Positions 1 to 8,364 of a stretch of 46,325 nucleotides of DNA are shown here, piece after piece (positions within the stretch are counted from its first letter, which is position 1; each line of letters opens with the position of its first letter). Both the position numbers and the translations under genes were made by a program. The DNA comes from Chloroflexota bacterium (GTDB taxonomy: Bacteria; Chloroflexota; Chloroflexia; Chloroflexales; Roseiflexaceae), in contig JACAEQ010000143.1 of the NCBI GenBank assembly GCA_013388755.1, forward strand, positions 1-46,325, given 5' to 3'. Under the pieces are notes generated by a model. That model was not told the DNA's origin. It made no database searches and saw only the letters and a program-made list of their open reading frames with translations.

Positions 1-18
1 CCCCCCCCCCCCCCCCCC
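1..18. other. Poly-C run at window start
   Basis: Eighteen consecutive C residues open the window. No other homopolymer of this length was seen. It may be a contig end or sequencing artefact rather than biology. No gene reads into it. Confidence 0.6.
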
Positions 19-75
19 TTCTGTTTCACGATACAAGCTCTGTCAGGCACCGGTTATACGGCGCAGAAAGCTATA

Positions 76-393
76 CTAGAGTGACACGACCTGCGCGCCG
101 CCTGTCTCACCGTGTGATGGTGCAGCTTGCTCCGGCGCAGCCTCGCGGCGTATGACCGACATGTCCGGCTCGGCGCCCTCGGCCACGGGGCGCTTGAAGA
201 TGTAGTATGCCTGGCCCGGCATCATGTGCTGGATGCCCACCAGCTCCCACCCGTCTACACCCATGCCATTCAACATGCGCCGCGCGAACGCGCTGTTACG
301 TTCGTTCGCTTCGGGGTGCATCTCGTGGCCTTCTACCGATGTTCGCCGCCAGCGATCGACGAACACAACCCTGTACTCCCAGCGGGTATGCAT
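76..393 (-). CDS. Small DUF4177-like protein
   Basis: Hypothetical protein of 105 residues. The start at 393 is chosen because a GGAG lies 7 nt before this ATG; the upstream extension has no such site and reads unlike protein. Near the N-terminus it shows WEYRVVFVDRW, then a MLNGMGVDGWELVGI segment, then YYIFKRP. This is the layout of the DUF4177 family (a beta strand, a helix carrying the 'N..G..GWELV' motif, and a final strand ending in KRP). The C-terminal 30 residues are low-complexity and polar. The biochemical role of the family is unknown. It is monocistronic, with a possible promoter between it and the upstream kinase gene. Confidence 0.7.
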   Translation of the reverse strand: MHTRWEYRVVFVDRWRRTSVEGHEMHPEANERNSAFARRMLNGMGVDGWELVGIQHMMPGQAYYIFKRPVAEGAEPDMSVIRREAAPEQAAPSHGETGGAQVVSL

Positions 394-491
394 GTGTCTG
401 CTCCTGTTTGCGTGTCGGCCGGTGCTCACCAGTATCAGCACCGGTTCGCCATGGCGACCGTTCCTGCCCGGGCAGAACAGCACCTACCGAG

Positions 492-521
492 AGTGTACAA
501 TGTAATTGTGTAATCATGTAA
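492..521 (-). promoter_or_regulatory. Possible promoter of the DUF4177-like gene
   Basis: On the minus strand, TTACAT (521-516) and TACACT (497-492) are separated by 18 nt. They sit in an AT-rich patch just after the stop codon of the upstream kinase gene. Both hexamers match the sigma-70 consensus in four of six positions. This is inference from sequence only. Confidence 0.4.
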
Positions 522-1193
522 CTAGACGATCGGGTGGTCCGTTGCCTGGTGTCGTGCCCTGCTGGTCGCCTGCGCAGCAAGCGACAGCAGATCGGCGACG
601 CCGAAGGCGGGATGGCGATGCAGCCTGGAGTCGATCACCACGTCACCGAACTGCTCGTACAGGGCTGCACGCGTTTGCAGAAGGAGAGGATAGCAGCGAA
701 CCAGCGCGGCGGCTGGATCTTCGCCGGGGAATGGTTGAAACATCCCGTTCCAGACGACCGGGCGCGGCATGGCAAGATAGTCGGCCAGGAGACACTGATG
801 CAGGTCAGGGTCGGCTGCAAGGTAGATGATCGTCGCCAGGCGACCAATGCGCGCGAGTAAATCCGGCTCAAGGTAGACGACGCTGCCGGTCATATCAATG
901 ACAACATCGTCGTCGGCAGCGACATGATCGGCAATCTCGGCGAGAATGGCGCCTTCGTAGGCCAGATAGATCCGCTCGCGCTCAGCATAGCGCCTCTCAT
1001 AGGGAAAGCCCATCCAGCGCCCGACATCGTGAACCGACACCGTGCCGGCGCCGGTTTCAACCCGTAACCGTTCAGCGATCAGGTCATCACAGTAGAATGG
1101 TGTCAACCCGGCGCCCGCCAGCCGCGCTGCCCACGACGACTTACCCACACCCGACATGCCGATCAGACCGACAACCACATGGTACTCCTGCAT
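522..1193 (-). CDS. Shikimate-kinase-like P-loop protein
   Basis: A 223-residue P-loop NTPase. The Walker A is GMSGVGKS at residues 12-19, followed by a CDDLIAERL segment at 36-44. That segment recalls the substrate-binding DxD region of shikimate kinase, and the overall length also fits an AroK-like nucleoside or shikimate kinase fold. The glycine-rich GGG motif of true shikimate kinase is not visible; a VIDMTGSVVYL segment lies in the middle of the chain instead. The ATG at 1193 follows the stop of the acetoacetyl-CoA synthetase gene by a single base, so translation is probably coupled. Being third in an operon with aroC makes a shikimate-pathway role attractive, but the missing motif argues for caution. 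A generic AAA_18/AAA_33-type kinase is the alternative. Confidence 0.75.
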   Translation of the reverse strand: MQEYHVVVGLIGMSGVGKSSWAARLAGAGLTPFYCDDLIAERLRVETGAGTVSVHDVGRWMGFPYERRYAERERIYLAYEGAILAEIADHVAADDDVVIDMTGSVVYLEPDLLARIGRLATIIYLAADPDLHQCLLADYLAMPRPVVWNGMFQPFPGEDPAAALVRCYPLLLQTRAALYEQFGDVVIDSRLHRHPAFGVADLLSLAAQATSRARHQATDHPIV

Positions 1194-1194
1194 G

Positions 1195-3180
1195 TTATGT
1201 TGATGAACGCAACTGCCCGGCCAGCGCAACAAACACGTCAAGTGTCTCCGGATTGGCCATGGCGTCGCGGTTGGCCGCCTGTTCGGGTGGAATGCCGCGC
1301 AGGATCTTTTTGACCGGCACCTCAAGTTTCTTGCCATTGAGCGTACGCGGTATATCCGGGATGGCAATAATGGCGTCGGGCACATGGCGCGGCGAAAGGA
1401 CGTCGCGAATGCGGGCGCGGATGCGCTCTTCCAGTGCGGCATCAAGCATCGCGCCAGCCTCCAGCACGACGAACAGGTACATGCGTGCAGCGCCGGTCGG
1501 TTCTTCCAGGTCAATCACCAGGCTATCGATCACCTCAGTGATCCCCTCGACCGCCCGGTACATTTCGCTGGCGCCCATGCGCACACCATAGCGATTAATG
1601 GTTGCATCGGAACGGCCGGAGATCACCAGCGTGCCGCGTTCGGTCAGCTTTACCCAGTCACCATGGCGCCACACACCAGGGTAGACATCGAAATAACTGG
1701 CACGGTAGCGCGAGCCGTCGGTATCGCCCCAGAAAAAGAGGGGCATGGATGGAAGCGGCGCGGTCAGCACAAGTTCGCCAACCACGCCGGTCAGCGAACG
1801 TCCCTGTTCGTCAAATACTTCGACCCGCGCGCCGAGACAGCGGCACTGGATCTCGCCGGCGGTTACCGGCAACAGCGGGCAACCGCCAACGAAGGCCGTG
1901 CAAACATCCGTACCGCCGCTGAGCGACACAAGCCACAGGTCACGTTTCACCTGATCATAGACCCACTGGAAACCTTCCAGCGATAACGGTGATCCTGTTG
2001 ATCCGATGGCTCGCAGTGACGCCAGTTCAAACGTCTCGCCAGGCGTGATGCCCGCTTTGCGGCATGCGCCAAGGTAGGCGGCGCTCGTGCCAAAGAGGGT
2101 CATACCGGATGCAGCGGCAAAGTGCCACAGCACGTTCATGTCAGGCCAGGCGGGACTGCCATCGTACAGGAGTACCGTACTGCCCACGAGCAGGCCACTG
2201 ACAAGAAAGTTCCACATCATCCAGCCCGTGGTCGTAAACCAGAAGAAGCGGTCATCCGGGCCGAGGTTGAGATGGAGAGCAAGCGACTTCAGGTGCTCGA
2301 GCAAAATCCCGCCATGCCCCTGTACAATTGGCTTAGGCAATCCGGTGGTACCGGATGAATACAGGATCCAGAGCGGATGATCAAACGGGACGGGTTCGAA
2401 TTCAAGCGGCGCGTCATATTGCAGGAGATCGTCCCACTGGATCGTTGCGCCATATGGTGCGGCGACTGTCGCATCCAGGCAGGGCAGCACCACGACGTGT
2501 GCAACACCGGGAAGCGCTGCGCACAATTCGGCCAATGCTGCGCGCCGGTCAAACTCGCGCCCACCATAGCGATACCCGTCAACGGCGATCAGCACACGCG
2601 GCTCAATCTGACGGAAGCGATCTATGATACTGGCGACACCCATTTCCGGCGAGCAACTCGACCAGATCGCGCCAATCGCGGCGCAGGCAAGAAACGCAAT
2701 CATCGCCTGGGGCACGTTGGGCAACATCGCCGCCACGCGGTCGCCACGGCGGATGCCAAGCGCTCGCAGGCCGGCTGCAACCGCACCGGTCTGGCGCTGC
2801 AATTCGGCCCAGGTCATCTGGCGGAAGGGCGCGCCTTCGGACTGGAAGATGATGGCGGGGTGCTCAGCAGTTGCATGGCGGAAGGCATGTTCGGCATAAT
2901 TCATCGTTGCGCCAGGGAACCAGACCGCGCCAGGCATGCTTGCGTCAGCGAGCGCCGTATGCGGCGGAGAGACGGCGCGTACATCGAAATAATCCCATAT
3001 CGACCGCCAGAACGCCGCCGGCTCATCAACCGACCAGCGCCAGAGCGAGTGATAGTCATCAAATGCCAGCCCGCGCATGTCGGCCAGCCAGTCGATGTAG
3101 CGCTGCATGGCGCTGGTACGCGCCATATCGGCTGAAGGCGCCCAGAGGATGGCACCTTCCTGAATGGGCAGATCGGTCAT
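1195..3180 (-). CDS. acsA: Acetoacetyl-CoA synthetase
   Basis: An ANL-superfamily adenylate-forming ligase of 661 residues, the usual length of acetoacetate-CoA ligase. It activates acetoacetate with ATP and CoA in the cytosol. Visible motifs are the N-terminal ACAS region, the A3 phosphate loop YSSGTTGLPKP (about residues 274-284), the FWFTTTGWMMWN block, the GGTDV block, and a C-terminal RTLNGKKLE segment with the catalytic lysine. The FPGATMNYAEH stretch and substrate-pocket sequences fit AacS better than acetyl-CoA synthetase. The ATG at 3180 is preferred; an in-frame TTG at 3201 would add seven residues and touch the aroC stop. It lies in an aroC-acs-kinase operon. The gene symbol is uncertain because acsA is also used for acetyl-CoA synthetase. 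Confidence 0.9.
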   Translation of the reverse strand: MTDLPIQEGAILWAPSADMARTSAMQRYIDWLADMRGLAFDDYHSLWRWSVDEPAAFWRSIWDYFDVRAVSPPHTALADASMPGAVWFPGATMNYAEHAFRHATAEHPAIIFQSEGAPFRQMTWAELQRQTGAVAAGLRALGIRRGDRVAAMLPNVPQAMIAFLACAAIGAIWSSCSPEMGVASIIDRFRQIEPRVLIAVDGYRYGGREFDRRAALAELCAALPGVAHVVVLPCLDATVAAPYGATIQWDDLLQYDAPLEFEPVPFDHPLWILYSSGTTGLPKPIVQGHGGILLEHLKSLALHLNLGPDDRFFWFTTTGWMMWNFLVSGLLVGSTVLLYDGSPAWPDMNVLWHFAAASGMTLFGTSAAYLGACRKAGITPGETFELASLRAIGSTGSPLSLEGFQWVYDQVKRDLWLVSLSGGTDVCTAFVGGCPLLPVTAGEIQCRCLGARVEVFDEQGRSLTGVVGELVLTAPLPSMPLFFWGDTDGSRYRASYFDVYPGVWRHGDWVKLTERGTLVISGRSDATINRYGVRMGASEMYRAVEGITEVIDSLVIDLEEPTGAARMYLFVVLEAGAMLDAALEERIRARIRDVLSPRHVPDAIIAIPDIPRTLNGKKLEVPVKKILRGIPPEQAANRDAMANPETLDVFVALAGQLRSST

Positions 3181-3197
3181 ACGTATCTCGTCATGGT

Positions 3198-4268
3198 TCA
3201 AACGCGCGCGACGCGCTGGCGCAGCAGATGGTCAGCCAGGACGAGCGCCAGCATTGCTTCGGCTATGGGAACCAGGCGCGGCAGCACCGTGGGATCATGG
3301 CGGCCATGGATTTCGATATCAGCCGGATGACCATCGCGGTCGACCGTAGACTGAGGCCGGGCGATGGAGGCAGGCGGCTTGGCGGCGATTCGCAGGATAA
3401 TCTCTTCGCCGGTGCTGATACCACCGAGAATGCCGCCGTGGTGGTTGGTGGACGTGCCAATGCTGCCATCGGCGCGGCGGATGAAGGGGTCGTTATGGGT
3501 TGAGGCCGTCATGTGCGCCACGCCGAACCCCTCACCGAATTCAACACCTTTGATCGCCGGAATACTGAACATTGCCTTGCCGATATCGGCCTGTAACTTA
3601 TCGAATACCGGTTCGCCAAGACCGGGCGGGACACCGCGCGCCCGAACCTCAACAACACCGCCGAGCGAGTCAAGGCTACGACGCGCCTGTTCGACACGTT
3701 CAACCATCAATGCGGCTACCCGTGCATCGGGGCAACGCATGATATTGCGCTCGATCTCTTGCTCATCAATTGTTTCTGCTTTCAGGTCACCGAGTTGCGA
3801 CGTCCAGGCAATCACCGAAATACCAAAGCGCGCCAGCAGCAATTTCGCCACTGCGCCACCTGCAACGCGACCGATTGTTTCGCGGGCGCTGCTGCGCCCA
3901 CCGCCACGCCAGTCACGAAAGCCGTACTTGGCATCCCAGGTGTAGTCGGCGTGGCCGGGCCGGTAAAGATCCTTGATATTCTCGTAGTGGCCGGGCTTCG
4001 CATCGGTATTGAACACCAGCATACTGATAGGAGCGCCGGTGGTACGCCCCTCGAACACTCCCGAAAGAAGCTGGACCTGGTCGAGTTCCTGGCGCGCCGA
4101 TGTGACCCGGCTCTGGCCGACACGCCGCCGATCCAGTTCGCGCTGAATGTCTGCCTCACCAAGATCAATTCCAGCCGGGCAACCATCAACGGTACAACCG
4201 ACCGCAGCGCCATGTGACTCACCCCACGTCGTGAGACGAAAGGTATGTCCGAACGAATTCCCTGGCAT
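3198..4268 (-). CDS. aroC: Chorismate synthase
   Basis: A cytosolic enzyme of 356 residues catalysing the last common step of aromatic amino acid synthesis: 5-enolpyruvylshikimate-3-phosphate to chorismate, using reduced FMN. Family signatures are clear: WGESHG at residues 15-20, the [14 protein letters not shown] block, [20 protein letters not shown] with the following [11 protein letters not shown] signature, [15 protein letters not shown] for FMN binding, and RPQSTVD near the C-terminus. The length matches the bacterial family. It is the first gene of a three-gene leftward operon, only 17 nt before the acetoacetyl-CoA synthetase start. No convincing promoter was identified in the 100-nt spacer upstream. 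Confidence 0.98.
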   Translation of the reverse strand: MPGNSFGHTFRLTTWGESHGAAVGCTVDGCPAGIDLGEADIQRELDRRRVGQSRVTSARQELDQVQLLSGVFEGRTTGAPISMLVFNTDAKPGHYENIKDLYRPGHADYTWDAKYGFRDWRGGGRSSARETIGRVAGGAVAKLLLARFGISVIAWTSQLGDLKAETIDEQEIERNIMRCPDARVAALMVERVEQARRSLDSLGGVVEVRARGVPPGLGEPVFDKLQADIGKAMFSIPAIKGVEFGEGFGVAHMTASTHNDPFIRRADGSIGTSTNHHGGILGGISTGEEIILRIAAKPPASIARPQSTVDRDGHPADIEIHGRHDPTVLPRLVPIAEAMLALVLADHLLRQRVARV

Positions 4269-4369
4269 GAACGCACTATCCTCATTCGTATCAAATGGAG
4301 CACAAGGGTGCCAGGCCCTGAGCCGATTGCAGATCCAGACGGCAGATAGGCACGCCAGGCACAGGCGGT

Positions 4370-5821
4370 TCAGCGCCGGGCCTCAGCCGCCAGTTGTTCG
4401 ATCAGGCGTCGATCATCAACGAGTTTCGGCTGTCCCGGTGCAATCTGCAGAGCGCGGTCGAGCATGGTACGCGCCTGATCAAAGCGTTTCAGTTGCGCAT
4501 ATGCAAGAGCGAGTGCGCGCAGGTAGGTCACATCGAACGGCGCCTTCTTCACGGCCCATTCCCACTCCAGCGACGCGGCGTGCCACATGGCGCGATCCTT
4601 CAGCGCGACACCTTTATTGTAGTGGGTCAGGTGATCAGACGGCACGAGATGATGTTGAAAGCGTTCGAGTTTGCCGACGAAATCACCATAGCTGAGCGCA
4701 ACGAGGCCCGCCGCCAGAATGTGAAGCAGGATTGCGGCCAGCCCGACGGATCTGACAACTGGCGGCGCGAGCACATCCCACGCAGCGGGGACGGCAAGTT
4801 CGCCGGACAGGGAACGCAATACGGCACCGGCGGCATCTGCACGCGCGACGAGAAGAAACGCCATCAGCAAACCAACAACGGTCAGGGTCAGCGCCAGGTA
4901 GAGCGCCCAGATCCGCCGCTGGCGCAACGCGCGCGCAACCCAGACTCCCACAATGGTCAGCACTGTCAGGAGCGTTGCCGGGATAAGCATGCCGATCGGG
5001 TAGGCGACACCGGGCTGTATCGCGCCCGACGGATCGCCGCTGAAACGCGCCTGCTGGTAGAGCAACAGCCCGAGTAACGGGAACACGAGTGCCAGTATGG
5101 CAACCAGGGCCGCCCCGATGTTCCACACGAGCGTCAACGCGCCCAGCGACGGGGAGGGTTGCTCCGATAGGGCCGCGCGTACCAGCAGGCTATTACCGCA
5201 CTGGGTGCAACGGCGCTGGGTCACAACCGTTGGCGCGCCGCAATAGGGACACAGATTCTCAGCCGTGGCAACGGCCTCGGCAGGTTCCACCTGCGCAGGA
5301 CCGACAGCGCGCGCAGCCCTGACAGACGCCGCTGCCCCGACACGGGGTGCAGCCACCGACGCAGGGGCAACTGCCGGTGTTGTGCTGACAGACGGCGCTA
5401 CCCGGGTATAGATTGAAGCGACGGGGGCGGGTTCAACCGGCGTGGCTCCCGGTGGCGCAACAACCGGCGCGGGAGAAGCGGCGCGCGCGCGCAGGCGCGC
5501 AGGCGACAGGGCCGCAGGATCGACTTCGCGCTCAACCGCGGCTGCACCGCTGGTGAGCGGCAACAGCGGCGGCGGGGTGCCCAGGCGCGCATGGAGCCAC
5601 TCCAGCCCCTGGCGCGCGCGAGTATTGGCAGGGTTCAGCGCCAGGACGTTTTCCAGGCACACCTGCACATCAGCCGGATCGTCAACAACGCCTGAAAGCC
5701 AGAGCCAGGCACGTTCATTCCGTGCATCCGTTTCGACGACACGCAACAACAGGTCGCGCGCTTGCTCGCGGCGGCCATTGCGTGCAGCTTCAATCGCCTG
5801 CTTCAGTTGATCGCTGCTCAT
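4370..5821 (-). CDS. TPR, zinc-ribbon and membrane protein
   Basis: A 483-residue mosaic protein of unknown function. Residues 1-85 are TPR-like helices ([20 protein letters not shown], then the next repeat). Residues 85-190 are an alanine/proline-rich linker. A double CxxC zinc ribbon follows (CPYCG...CTQCG, about 192-212), then four predicted membrane helices at about 230-255, 275-300, 305-325 and 355-380. At about 395-470 there is a second TPR pair ([45 protein letters not shown]). TPR domains at both ends of a membrane block suggest a scaffolding role, which is inference. The ATG at 5821 lies 36 nt from the amidohydrolase stop, so the two may be co-transcribed. Confidence 0.8.
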   Translation of the reverse strand: MSSDQLKQAIEAARNGRREQARDLLLRVVETDARNERAWLWLSGVVDDPADVQVCLENVLALNPANTRARQGLEWLHARLGTPPPLLPLTSGAAAVEREVDPAALSPARLRARAASPAPVVAPPGATPVEPAPVASIYTRVAPSVSTTPAVAPASVAAPRVGAAASVRAARAVGPAQVEPAEAVATAENLCPYCGAPTVVTQRRCTQCGNSLLVRAALSEQPSPSLGALTLVWNIGAALVAILALVFPLLGLLLYQQARFSGDPSGAIQPGVAYPIGMLIPATLLTVLTIVGVWVARALRQRRIWALYLALTLTVVGLLMAFLLVARADAAGAVLRSLSGELAVPAAWDVLAPPVVRSVGLAAILLHILAAGLVALSYGDFVGKLERFQHHLVPSDHLTHYNKGVALKDRAMWHAASLEWEWAVKKAPFDVTYLRALALAYAQLKRFDQARTMLDRALQIAPGQPKLVDDRRLIEQLAAEARR

Positions 5822-5857
5822 GGTTGTGTCACTTCTATGATGATGAGCATCGGGCCG

Positions 5858-7450
5858 CTAACGTTCCCACACCACCTTACCTTCAAGCATCGTCATCCTC
5901 GCGCTGATCGTGTGCAGTTCCGACGAAGGGATCTTGAACGGATCGGCCGAGAGAACCGCCAGATCCGCCAGCATCCCGACAGCAAGGGAGCCCTGTTCGC
6001 GGCTCGCCCCGGCTGCTGCGGCCGCACCACCACAAAAGCCGCAGAGCGCTTCCTCAACCGTCAGGCATTGCTCAGCATACCAGCCGCGCGCAGGGATGCC
6101 ACCCGGGCGCTGGCGGGTCACCGCCGCGTGGACGCCAGGCCACGGGTTGAGCGACTCAACCGGCGCATCCGAGCCAAATGCCAGGATGGCGCCCGTGTTC
6201 CGCAGCGAGCGCCAGGCGTAGGCGCCTGTGCAACGGCGTCCCCAGAGCAGATCAGCGACCTCCATGTCGGCCGTGCAATGGATGGGCTGCATGGATGCAA
6301 CCACGCCAAGCTTCGCGAAGCGCGGGATGTCATCGCGATGAAGCAACTGGCAATGTTCGATGCGGTTCGGAATGGGCACAACCGGCGCCCCCTCAAGTGC
6401 CGCCTCAATAGCGTCCAGCACGTTCCGATTGGCCGCATCACCGATCGCATGAACCATGACCGACAGGCCACCCTGGATGGATGTGCGGATCGCTGCACGC
6501 AGCTCCTCGACCGGCAACACCGGCAGACCACACCCACCCCCACTCTCATAGGGTGCCAGCATATCTGCCGTCTGTGAGCCAAGCGTGCCATCAGCAAACA
6601 GCTTGGTACCGCCGATACGAATCCAGCGGTCGCCCAGACCACTGCGCAGACCGAGGGCCAGCGCCGCGTCGAGCGCATCGAGACCGATATACACCAGGCA
6701 CCGCAAGGCAAGCTGATCCCGTTCCCGCAACACCTGCAGATCACCCAGGGTTATCTGGCCATCGCCGGGGAGCATAGCAGTTGGCAGATGCATGCCGACC
6801 ATACCGTATGAATGCGCCTCACTGATCGCCTCGCGCACCGCAGCCAGTCGCTCCTCCTGCGACGGCTCAGGAATAAGGCGGCGCACCAGATCAATGGCCG
6901 TCTCCTGGAGGATACCGGTTGGCTCGCCATGCTCGCGCTGAATGGCGCCACCAACCGGGTCAGGCGTATCGCGTGTGATACCGGCCAGGCGCAACGCCGC
7001 GCTGCTCACCCACGCTGAGTGACCATCCTTGCGCGACAGGAGCGCCGGCCGGTCACCGATGACGGCATCGAGGTCGGCAGCGGTGGGCCAGCGCCCCCAG
7101 CGCGTATGGTCCCAGCCACGCCCCTGTACCCACGCGTCTTCGGCAAGTTGCGACGTTGCGGCGCCGATACGATGGAGCGCTTGATCGAGCGTGGCGGCGT
7201 CGTCGAGCAGCACATTGCGGCGCGCCAGCGCGTGCCATACCAGGTGCACATGCGCATCGGTGATGGCAGGGATCACCGCGTGACCCTGGAGATTAATACC
7301 CTCGGCACGCCCGATCACCGCGGCGCGCACCTTACCCTCGCTGCCGGCAGCAATGACGCGCCCGTTACGGATCGCGAGCGCCTGTACTCGCGGTTGCGAC
7401 GGATCGAGCGTATAGATCGGGCCGTTGTAGAGAATGAGCGGATCATCCAT
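5858..7450 (-). CDS. YtcJ-like metal-dependent amidohydrolase
   Basis: An amidohydrolase-superfamily protein (Amidohydro_3, YtcJ-like) of 530 residues with a TIM barrel and small beta-sandwich. The metal ligands HVH are at residues 67-69 in TDAHVHL. Family blocks include QGRGWDHTRWGRWP, the SRKDGHSAWVSSAAL block, GGTKLFADGTLGSQTA, MVHAIGDAANRNVLDAIE, a RIEHCQLLHRDD segment and GSDAPVESLNPWPGVHAAVTR. The substrate cannot be read from sequence; related proteins hydrolyse N-substituted formamides or cyclic amides. The ATG at 7450 is used. A GTG at 7495 would add 15 residues without extra similarity to the fold. There is no signal peptide, so it is probably cytosolic. Confidence 0.88.
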   Translation of the reverse strand: MDDPLILYNGPIYTLDPSQPRVQALAIRNGRVIAAGSEGKVRAAVIGRAEGINLQGHAVIPAITDAHVHLVWHALARRNVLLDDAATLDQALHRIGAATSQLAEDAWVQGRGWDHTRWGRWPTAADLDAVIGDRPALLSRKDGHSAWVSSAALRLAGITRDTPDPVGGAIQREHGEPTGILQETAIDLVRRLIPEPSQEERLAAVREAISEAHSYGMVGMHLPTAMLPGDGQITLGDLQVLRERDQLALRCLVYIGLDALDAALALGLRSGLGDRWIRIGGTKLFADGTLGSQTADMLAPYESGGGCGLPVLPVEELRAAIRTSIQGGLSVMVHAIGDAANRNVLDAIEAALEGAPVVPIPNRIEHCQLLHRDDIPRFAKLGVVASMQPIHCTADMEVADLLWGRRCTGAYAWRSLRNTGAILAFGSDAPVESLNPWPGVHAAVTRQRPGGIPARGWYAEQCLTVEEALCGFCGGAAAAAGASREQGSLAVGMLADLAVLSADPFKIPSSELHTISARMTMLEGKVVWER

Positions 7451-7544
7451 GGTTGCTGGTTCCAGTATGAGCTGCAGGGCTCGTGCAGGCGGCACATCTT
7501 GCGAATTGAACGTGTAGTTGCATGGTACGGGCGGAGCGCCCGCT

Positions 7545-7730
7545 TGTCAATAACTGGAGTGATGCGGTCGCCCGAGTGAGCGACTCGCGTAACCGATTGT
7601 CTTGCCTTCGGCAGAGTGGACGTTCCTTCATATCGCACCACCTTGATCGTGAATACCATGCTGCCGCAGGCTCTGGCGGAGCCAGGAATCCGCCACCACG
7701 TAAGTCGTGTTAATAACAGGAGTTATACGG
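7545..7730 (+). repeat. Dispersed repeat, copy 1 with two 23-nt cores
   Basis: The core TGTCAATAACTGGAGTGATG with CGG after it lies at 7545-7567. A diverged core lies at 7708-7730, where CGTAAGTCGTGT precedes it. Between them is a CCACCTTGATCGTGAATACC region that is matched in the second copy at 8042-8175. The repeat is non-coding and its function is unknown. Confidence 0.6.
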
Positions 7731-7756
7731 TTTCTGGAAGCACCATGGGCATGCGA

Positions 7757-7854
7757 TCATTGCGAGGAGCGCCCGCAACAGCCTGCAGCGAGCGTAGCGT
7801 GGCTGAAGCAATCGTTTCTCACCCGCGGAGATTGCTTCGCTTCGCTCGCAATGA
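7757..7854. repeat. Small palindromic element (MITE/REP-like)
   Basis: A 98-nt element with inverted ends (TCATTGCGAG at the left, CTCGCAATGA at the right) and inner inverted segments GAAGCAATCG and GATTGCTTCG. Elements of this type, with TCATTGCGAG and GATTGCTTCGC segments, are known from many bacterial genomes as dispersed non-coding repeats. No transposase is present. Confidence 0.7.
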
Positions 7855-8041
7855 CACTGCATACCAATTAACCAGCAACGGTTTGACGCAGTCCAGCACA
7901 GCAAGGTGATCTGGAGGGCCACCAGGCCCTCCAGCAACAATGGCCCGGCGGCGGCATGGCAGTTTCATTCCGGAAAAAACGCCGCACCGCCGGCGGGTGG
8001 ACACCGGCATCCGCCCCGCAAGCCGATTGCGCGAGCCACTG

Positions 8042-8175
8042 CGTAAGTCGTGTCAATAACTGGAGTGACGCGGAGCTCGCTGCCGGATAACACGGGCGAC
8101 ATTCACCACCTCGATCACGAGGACCACGCTGCTCCAGCGCTTCCAGGCGCGGAATCTGCACCGTTACGTGACTGG
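8042..8175 (+). repeat. Dispersed repeat, copy 2
   Basis: It begins with CGTAAGTCGTGT, and the 23-nt core at 8051-8073 differs from the core at 7545-7567 at a single position. A CCACCTCGATCACGAGGACC stretch follows and matches the equivalent part of copy 1. Both copies have the same orientation. Confidence 0.6.
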
Positions 8176-8364
8176 CCGAATACCAGGATGACACGATTGC
8201 CCGCTAGAAGGACCACAGTATCGCTAAAATCCACAAAAATGCGCTTTCTACTTGCATCTGATGTACCATTGGATACGTCATTCTGGTAATATGGCACCAG
8301 ACATCGTTCACCGCCGCACGATGATTATTCGGCCAGGATATGTTGCTGAGGGCGAAGAACAAGC

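Larger units (their letters stand above)
7451..8364. other. 0.9-kb gene-free, repeat-bearing spacer
   Basis: No credible protein gene lies between the amidohydrolase and the GGDEF gene. The stretch holds three copies of a 23-nt motif, a longer degenerate duplication around it and a palindromic small element (listed separately). Short frames in it lack protein-like composition. It separates divergent transcription units and must contain both promoters; none is clear enough to place. Confidence 0.75.

Noticed and set aside
1-18. Poly-C as a phase-variable or telomere-like signal
   Set aside because: No gene or promoter is near enough, and it is exactly at the window edge, so artefact or contig end is simpler.
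1194-1514. N-terminal extension of the P-loop kinase into the synthetase gene
   Set aside because: It would overlap a conserved gene by 107 codons and reads as a shadow. The ATG at 1193 sits right before the P-loop strand.
7451-8364. CRISPR array in the repeat-bearing spacer
   Set aside because: The 23-nt copies are unevenly spaced (about 160 and 340 nt), degenerate, and have no cas genes nearby.
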